Positions 7,901 to 10,897 of a DNA stretch of 10,897 nucleotides are shown here, in pieces. A model generated the notes under the pieces. It was given only the letters and a program-made list of their open reading frames with translations. It had not been told where the DNA came from and did not search any database. The DNA is taken from positions 1 to 10,897 of the forward strand of contig CAKZKB010000479.1 in NCBI GenBank assembly GCA_937121005.1, read 5' to 3'. Position 1 is the stretch's first letter. Each line of letters begins with the position of its first letter. The position numbers and the translations under genes are program-made. The stretch comes from an uncultured cyanobacterium (GTDB taxonomy: Bacteria; Cyanobacteriota; Cyanobacteriia; Cyanobacteriales; Geitlerinemataceae).

Positions 7901-8200
7901 ATCTCCAGGTCGAAAAAACAGGTCGATACTGAGTCGTCCTTCGCGAGTTTGGGAGAAGATTTGTACCACGCCTTCGGTGGCGGAGAGGGCTTCTTCTAGA
8001 GGTCGAGTGATGTCGTTAACTGCCACTTCTGGCACGACTCCCGGTACGTCGAGGCGCAAACCAATGCGAGGATAAGTGATACTCGGAAGTAAGTCCACTG
8101 GCATTCTAGAGACTACAAACCACCCCAAAACCATGACGGCGAGGGTGAGAACGAATGTACCGATATGTCGGCGAATGGCAAGGGTACTCAGGCTGGGCAT
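4997..8200 (-). CDS. RND efflux pump inner-membrane subunit (HAE1/AcrB-like)
   Basis: At 1067 residues this is full length for the hydrophobe/amphiphile-efflux RND family. TM1 is near 13-30, followed by the 'MPVDLLPSITYPRI' entry to the first periplasmic porter/docking region (about 40-330). TM2-6 lie at about 335-508, TM7 at 543-562, then a second periplasmic region and TM8-12 from about 884 to 1037. TM4 carries GIVVDNAIVMLENI with the proton-relay Asp D405; TM10 carries GIVVNNAILLVELAN (N948, N949). Such pumps form trimers and export substrates using the proton gradient, with an adaptor and an outer-membrane channel. The adaptor is probably the partial gene at 10083, now 1.88 kb upstream. 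The cytoplasmic loop after TM4 has an extra Gln/Ser/Ala-rich stretch (about 422-455). The ATG has no Shine-Dalgarno; a pyrimidine-rich tract precedes it. The substrate cannot be told. Confidence 0.95.
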   Translation of the reverse strand: MPSLSTLAIRRHIGTFVLTLAVMVLGWFVVSRMPVDLLPSITYPRIGLRLDVPGVVPEVAVNDITRPLEEALSATEGVVQIFSQTREGRLSIDLFFRPGDNIDRALNDATAALNRARDRLPDNIDTPRLFKFDPSQLPVYEIALTSSALRPVDLRIFADEELARELTRVPGVANVDVSGGIREEVRVDLDLDRLQAVGLDIADVTEALQGRNQDTSGGLIRGGDTETLTRVAGRFRDAGEIRRVALSGEENSNAQIYVEDVAQVIDGTEEQRIFVTLNGRPAVKVSVQKQPEANTVEVVEGVLAKLEELRGSGLIAEDMQLETTLDESRFIENSIQNVLVAGFSGAGLAAIAVLLFLGSLRQTFIVVLAIPLATLTATILMGLFGLSLNVFSLGGLALGVGIVVDNAIVMLENIAKGVETAKSEANGNKRQFSQQVQQQAETSAQQLESALLASTSTNLVAVLPFLMLGGFISLLFNELILTISFAVAASMAIALTVVPSLAARLLAIPFSSRCDRLPPIWLFGRGVQLLTILYRQVLAGVLRFRLLTVILAVAVLASSSAWMAQQLPQEILPRIDTGQARLVAQFPPGTPLQDNRRVMAAIDDVVLLQPETEYAFSTAGGFLFGSATSANALRASSTISLYSGSSVAAFVDRVNEQISSDIPLVGTSIRMRPESVRGLSVSNSPTRDDIDIMLQGRDAKKLDEAGRMVLQALEERATLARYQPDAAEPQPEIQIRPDWQRAADLGLSAQEIGETVQTALDGSVVTQLQRNDRLVDMRLRLPPGEISRQSLLRSLPLFSDSNELVRLGDVASIEQGIAPGEIQHLNQRRIFLVEGSLTEGASLSAALEEVEQILADVQFPEGVTRIPSVAAQTNEQLQRSLQVLGGLATFMVFVVMAVQYNSLIDPLAIILTVPLALAGGILGLYLTHTAVGATAIVGAVLLVGIVVNNAILLVELANQIRAENGLSYYDAMLEAAPQRLRPILMTTVTTVLGLLPLALGRGEGSEFLQPLGIVVFSGLSLATFLTLFIVPCFYTLLHRSRRTPKPPLPLSTREDETLSESEMAVSR

Positions 8201-8203
8201 TTT

Positions 8204-8241
8204 GGGGGAGGGGGAGAGGGGGAGACAAGGAGAAGGGGAGA
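8204..8241. repeat. Homopurine tract (homopyrimidine leader of the RND gene)
   Basis: Thirty-eight bases of G/A with one C (8226) lie directly before the RND ATG. Read on the coding strand they form a C/T-rich leader (TCCCCCTCCCCC then AAAATG), which leaves no room for a Shine-Dalgarno. Similar GGGGAGAGGGGGAGA tracts are dispersed in large cyanobacterial genomes. It marks the left edge of the non-native stretch. Confidence 0.65.
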
Positions 8242-8337
8242 TATCAGATTCGATTGATGGTACGCAATTGTCTAGCTGAGAAGCATTCGCCCAAGTCAGA
8301 GAAATAGCTGTTGAGTGTTACCCATACACTAACGCTC

Positions 8338-8913
8338 CTATCCATATATACCATTAATAACTGATAACCACCACCCCTCTTCATTCGTCAATACGTCTGG
8401 ATCGATTTCTCGAAGCTGATTTTCAAAATCTTCTATTGCTTGATGTATCTCTTCATCATTATCGACGTTTGCATCTATTCGGCATTCCATTTTCTTATAC
8501 GCGATTAGAGATTGAGCAAAACAGATTATGTTTGTATTTACAAAACATTCAGATAATCCGCTCTCATCAATGGCTAATATGTTTTCACTGTCTCTATCGA
8601 TCCCTATACATATATAAGCGTATATTAAGCTACAATCGTTCACTTCAGTGCGTGAGGATTGGTATAACTTTTCAGTTTCAAAGTCATATTCTATCCCTAG
8701 TACATACAATTGCTCTCGTTTAGATGACAGACTTGAAAGCGAACTAAATCCTAGAGAAAATTTTAGAAATAGAGATTCGTATTCGCTTGGCAGCCCTGTA
8801 GTTCTTAGAAAATGCAGGCTTTTTTCTGAAATATTGATATTCTCAACTTGTCGAGCAGATGCTTGTATTAAGTTTTTGCCAAATAGTTCGTGCATTTCAT
8901 TGTGTAATGTCAT
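8338..8913 (-). CDS. Probable SUKH-4 family immunity protein
   Basis: The product has 191 residues, with no signal peptide or membrane segment. The pattern fits the SUKH-4 immunity group: an N-terminal helix into LHFLRTTGLPSEYESLF (33-49), central strands ICIGIDRDSENILAIDE (101-117), then FVNTNIICFAQSLIAYKKM (124-142). The end has REIDPDVL..EEGWWLSVING (168-188), like the family's IDP...W close. SUKH proteins neutralise nuclease or deaminase toxins of contact-dependent and polymorphic toxin systems, but no toxin gene is visible here. The start is supported by GGAGAG six bases upstream. The gene is AT-rich (about 37% GC in sampled lines) and lacks HIP1, unlike the flanking efflux genes, which suggests transfer. 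The call is from remembered motifs, not a search. Confidence 0.62.
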   Translation of the reverse strand: MTLHNEMHELFGKNLIQASARQVENINISEKSLHFLRTTGLPSEYESLFLKFSLGFSSLSSLSSKREQLYVLGIEYDFETEKLYQSSRTEVNDCSLIYAYICIGIDRDSENILAIDESGLSECFVNTNIICFAQSLIAYKKMECRIDANVDNDEEIHQAIEDFENQLREIDPDVLTNEEGWWLSVINGIYG

Positions 8914-9004
8914 TTACATCTCTCCATGATAGGTAAAGTCAATTCAAATTCAGAGCGATCGAACGTTTCAAGTCAGTTGATTTGGCTGCTAACGAAACGG
9001 CTGA
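8914..9004 (-). promoter_or_regulatory. Leader of the SUKH-4 gene with ribosome binding site
   Basis: GGAGAG at 8920-8925 (minus strand) sits six bases before the ATG at 8913. Further up, AGTCAG and CTGACT form a 6-bp inverted repeat about 24 bases apart. No clear -35/-10 pair was found, so the gene may be read through from the membrane-protein gene 91 bases upstream. Confidence 0.5.
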
Positions 9005-9445
9005 CTATCCAGATAGATAGCTTAAAATTTGCAGGATCCTTGAATGCCAGCGCATCCATATCCATATAGATAATACCACTAGAATAAAGATCGTGCCTGT
9101 AGCTACAAAAATGTCAGTCCAAAAAGCAACTGAATTATGTCCTGGATTTTCTAAAGAAATCAATCGAGATGGGATATCTATTATTACCCAAGCCAAAGAT
9201 ATAGACCAATAGATCGATAGCCAGTAATTTTCCAGATCTAAAGGAGGACAAAGAAGAATATAACGCCAAACTAAAACCAAAGGCACAAGCATCAAGAAGT
9301 TCTTGAGAAGCTCAAAGGAAATTTCCTCTTTTTCTTCCGTTGTCGAATTATGCCAGCTATTTGAGTTAAATAAGACTATACATTCTAGGATGAAAATAGT
9401 TCCAGAAGCGGCTAGCGTTAATAAAAGATCGTGATGGCTACACAT
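9005..9445 (-). CDS. Small four-helix membrane protein, family unknown
   Basis: I do not recognise this 146-residue product. Four hydrophobic stretches are clear: LLLTLAASGTIFILECIVLF (7-26), FLMLVPLVLVWRYILL (about 50-65), YWLSIYWSISLAWVIIDI (about 74-91) and FVATGTIFILVVLSIWIWM (about 113-131). A short acidic loop (TTEEKEEISFE) follows helix 1. The first and last helices share the motif ATGTIFIL/ASGTIFIL, hinting at an internal duplication. A GGAGG lies 12 bases before the ATG, rather far, so the start is not certain. It precedes the SUKH-4 gene on the same strand and is equally AT-rich without HIP1, so the two probably arrived together. A membrane partner of the immunity protein is only a guess. 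Confidence 0.5.
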   Translation of the reverse strand: MCSHHDLLLTLAASGTIFILECIVLFNSNSWHNSTTEEKEEISFELLKNFLMLVPLVLVWRYILLCPPLDLENYWLSIYWSISLAWVIIDIPSRLISLENPGHNSVAFWTDIFVATGTIFILVVLSIWIWMRWHSRILQILSYLSG

Positions 9446-9473
9446 GGTCGATCGCGTCCTCCAAAAAGTTTCG

Positions 9474-9540
9474 TTTTGTCCGTCGGTGAGGGGACGATCG
9501 CCTCAATAGTTTCCATTTTACCATCACGACGGACGATCGT
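9474..9540 (-). pseudogene. Broken copy of the 3' end of the HlyD-type adaptor gene
   Basis: Bases 9475-9500 are identical to 10112-10137 in the adaptor gene (26 of 26). The following bases (9501-9540) match 10171-10208 with about four substitutions and a small insertion. Between the two blocks the copy lacks about 34 bases, which breaks the frame. On the minus strand one reads RRDGKMETIE where the intact gene has RRDGKVEIIE; the matching C-terminal codons for SDRPLTDG are then out of phase. Nothing upstream of this block resembles the adaptor. It is a decayed fragment left by duplication of this gene, or by a lost paralogue. Confidence 0.72.
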
Positions 9541-9663
9541 CCTGGATCCAGATGGGAAAATTTGCCAAGGCTACAACCGAAGCAGGCGCAGCAGGAGTAT
9601 AATGATCGGGAGAAGGCGCGATCGTCCCATAGGCAGGCGAGATCGCAGAAGAGGTGACACTGT

Positions 9664-9888
9664 ATGAACGCTCGAGAATTTGACCGAAAATTTGATGCGG
9701 GTGAAGATATCAGCGAATTTCTCGATATCGCCAACGCCAAACACCCACAACGGGAACAGCAACGGATACACCTCGATTTACCAATATGGATGGTGGAACG
9801 TCTCCAACAAGAAGCCGATCGCCTGGGAGTTGAACCGAACGCGATCGTCGAGACTTACCTCACCGAACGTTTGACTTCTATCCATTGA
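9664..9888 (+). CDS. Orphan ribbon-helix-helix antitoxin (BrnA/CopG-like)
   Basis: This 74-residue protein resembles antitoxins whose N-terminus reads 'FDRKFDAGEDISEFLDI.NAKHP' (6-28). A ribbon-helix-helix domain follows: strand RIHLDLP (34-40), helix WMVERLQQEADRLG (42-55) and helix PNAIVETYLTERL (58-70). Antitoxins of this kind bind their own promoter through the strand and silence a partner toxin, usually BrnT- or RelE-like. The start is supported by GAGGTG at 9651, nine bases to the ATG. No toxin gene is upstream (218 bases with only the adaptor fragment) or downstream (194 bases up to the adaptor gene). The usual 'RQSIIK' of the second helix is replaced by EPNAIVE, a possible sign of drift. 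GC content is close to the host, unlike the two genes to its left. Confidence 0.72.
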   Translation: MNAREFDRKFDAGEDISEFLDIANAKHPQREQQRIHLDLPIWMVERLQQEADRLGVEPNAIVETYLTERLTSIH

Positions 9889-9993
9889 TATCGAATCCGG
9901 TCGATGGTACAATCCGATCCACTTGGGATTAGGCTAAGCATTCACCAGCCTCTACGAGAAATTCAAAGCGACATTTGTGGAAATCGATGTCAT

Positions 9994-10023
9994 TGTAGGG
10001 GCGATTCGCGAATCGCCCCTACA
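9994..10023. repeat. Perfect 30-bp palindrome (GTAGGGGCGATTCG type)
   Basis: Arms of 15 bases (9994-10008 and 10009-10023) are exact reverse complements with no spacer; the centre is ATTCGCGAAT. The outer GTAGGGG/CCCCTAC matches a class of palindromes scattered through cyanobacterial genomes and resembles the two before the Uma2 gene. It lies 59 bases before the adaptor's stop codon and about 100 bases after the antitoxin, so it can act as a bidirectional end signal for the converging genes. Confidence 0.85.
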
Positions 10024-10082
10024 GTTAAATATTTGTTGCAAGCATATTGAAGGTTGGTATGATATAATGCGATAACGTATTG

Positions 10083-10897
10083 CTAATCGCTAAGGAAGCT
10101 ACGCCTTACGCTTTGTCCGTCGGTGAGGGGACGATCGCTGCGAATCACAAACCGATCGCCCGGTACGATCCCCTCGATAATTTCCACTTTACCATCGCGA
10201 CGATCGCCGATTTTCACGGCCCGCGCTTCTACTTCCGTTTCCGGTTCGTTGTCGGTAACAATAAAGACAGTATTGTCCTCAGTCATGCCAATATTTAAAG
10301 CATCTTCAGGAACCCAAGCCGTGTTACTGCGTGGTGTTTGAATTGTGACGCGGGCCAGAAGTCCACTGGCGATCGCCTCGTCTTCGAGTTCTCCACTGTT
10401 CAGCACAATTTCAACCGGAATCAACCGCGCCACCGGATCGGCGACGGGGGAAATTTGGTTAATGCGGCCGACAAAAGTTTCGCTGGGAAACGCATCGAGT
10501 TTCACATCTACTGCTTGTCCTAAAGAGATTTGTTCGCGATCGCGATCGGGAACCTCAATTTGGACTTCCACTTCGCTAAAATCTCCCAACTCCAATATAT
10601 CATCCCCCGTCTGTACGATGTCTCCCGACTCCACAAACCGTTGCAAAACCACACCGTTGAGAGGCGAAATCACATCCGTATAGGCGAGTCGCTGGCGAAC
10701 GCCGTCCACCTGCGCTTCTTGGGCGCTAACGCGCTGTTGCGCCGCTTCAATAGCGCGATCGCGAATTCGTACCTGGTCTTGCGCCCCTTGCAATTGTTCT
10801 TCTAAAGTGCGAGCATTTGTCCAAGCGGTTTCGGCATTTTGTCGCGGAACTGCCCCCTGGTCTGCTAAACTTTGAAAGCGACGGGCATCGACGCGGG
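10083..10897 (-). CDS. RND efflux periplasmic adaptor, HlyD/AcrA type (5' partial)
   Basis: The frame is open from the right edge of the window to the TAG at 10085-10083, giving 270 residues of the C-terminal two thirds. The first visible part is coiled coil (DARRFQSLADQGAVPRQNAETAW and on, heptad-like, Gln/Ala/Arg-rich, to about 10690). The second lipoyl half follows, with SPLNGVVLQRFVESGDIV near 10667-10614, then the beta-barrel (VEVQIEVPDRDREQISLGQAVDV). The membrane-proximal domain has AVKIGDRRDGKVEIIEGIVPGD, as in AcrA/MexA-like proteins. Such adaptors link the inner-membrane pump to the outer-membrane channel. The pump at 4997-8200 is on the same strand, so both were probably one operon before the intervening DNA appeared. 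The last residues (SVRRSFLSD) come from a palindromic repeat-like sequence. Confidence 0.92.
   Translation of the reverse strand, partial: RVDARRFQSLADQGAVPRQNAETAWTNARTLEEQLQGAQDQVRIRDRAIEAAQQRVSAQEAQVDGVRQRLAYTDVISPLNGVVLQRFVESGDIVQTGDDILELGDFSEVEVQIEVPDRDREQISLGQAVDVKLDAFPSETFVGRINQISPVADPVARLIPVEIVLNSGELEDEAIASGLLARVTIQTPRSNTAWVPEDALNIGMTEDNTVFIVTDNEPETEVEARAVKIGDRRDGKVEIIEGIVPGDRFVIRSDRPLTDGQSVRRSFLSD
10089..10111. repeat. Repeat-like sequence forming the end of the adaptor gene
   Basis: TAAGG (10091-10095) and CCTTA (10104-10108) flank AAGCTACG. The string resembles the GCGTAAGGCGTAGCTTCC-type repeats I recall from filamentous cyanobacteria. It encodes the final RRSFL of the adaptor and stops exactly where the match to the broken copy at 9474 begins. 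Confidence 0.4.

Noticed and set aside
8100..8200. Possible upstream extension of the pump beyond the ATG at 8200
   Set aside because: The frame stays open for some 37 codons, but it has no start codon there and encodes a Pro/Ser string from the pyrimidine tract, unlike any RND N-terminus.
9431..9667. Plus-strand open frame (about 78 codons) upstream of the antitoxin, considered as its toxin
   Set aside because: The translation is a run of Arg/Ser with no BrnT or RelE features, and it reads the adaptor fragment backwards. The same peptide LSVGEGTIA appears opposite the true adaptor at 10083, showing it is a shadow.
9438..9740. Minus-strand open frame (about 100 codons) across the antitoxin start
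   Set aside because: It overlaps the antitoxin antisense, is Cys/Ser-rich without a pattern, and only its last part touches the adaptor fragment in a shifted frame.
9904..10050. 48-codon ATG frame after the antitoxin, considered as a small toxin
   Set aside because: There is no ribosome binding site, it is Cys/His/Arg-rich by chance through the palindrome, and it has no toxin-like motif.
9938..10075. Open frame of 45 codons downstream of the antitoxin (reads AFTSLYEKFKATFVEID...)
   Set aside because: It looks somewhat protein-like, but it has no start codon, begins right after a stop and runs through the 30-bp palindrome. It could be a relic, but nothing supports expression or a family.

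Overview
The window looks like a chromosomal segment of a cyanobacterium, most likely a filamentous or otherwise large-genome type. The evidence is the density of the octamer GCGATCGC (HIP1, the hallmark cyanobacterial repeat; seven copies in the first 1.23 kb), short GTAGGGG...CCCCTAC palindromes, and typically cyanobacterial gene families: a Uma2/DUF820 endonuclease, a DUF177 protein, a BolA-CGFS glutaredoxin pair and a PEP-CTERM choice-anchored L protein. No rRNA, tRNA, CRISPR array or intact transposase was seen.

Left part (1-4980). The window opens inside a multi-spanning membrane protein (+) that resembles the permease-like proteins of cyanobacterial ABC systems. It converges on a secreted PEP-CTERM surface protein (-). 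A 415-base divergent intergenic region follows, then a plus-strand series: DUF177 (YceD-like), a secreted helical-repeat protein, BolA, and a Grx4-type glutaredoxin (CGFS). The last three are closely spaced (9 and 31 bases) and may be co-transcribed. BolA and the CGFS glutaredoxin are known partners that share a [2Fe-2S] cluster. Two short palindromes separate them from a Uma2-family protein.

Right part (4981-10897). A minus-strand RND efflux system occupies this half: a complete HAE1/AcrB-like pump (4997-8200) and the C-terminal part of its probable HlyD/AcrA-type adaptor (10083 to the window edge). These two genes are normally adjacent, but here they are separated by 1.88 kb of unrelated DNA. 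That stretch holds a pyrimidine-rich leader in front of the pump, a probable SUKH-4-type immunity protein, a four-helix membrane protein of unknown family, a broken copy of the adaptor's 3' end, an orphan ribbon-helix-helix (BrnA/CopG-like) antitoxin and a perfect 30-bp palindrome. The whole stretch lacks HIP1, and its two minus-strand genes are visibly AT-rich (about 37% GC in sampled lines against 52-58% nearby). It is best read as a small accessory island that entered an efflux operon. It is the most unusual part of the window.
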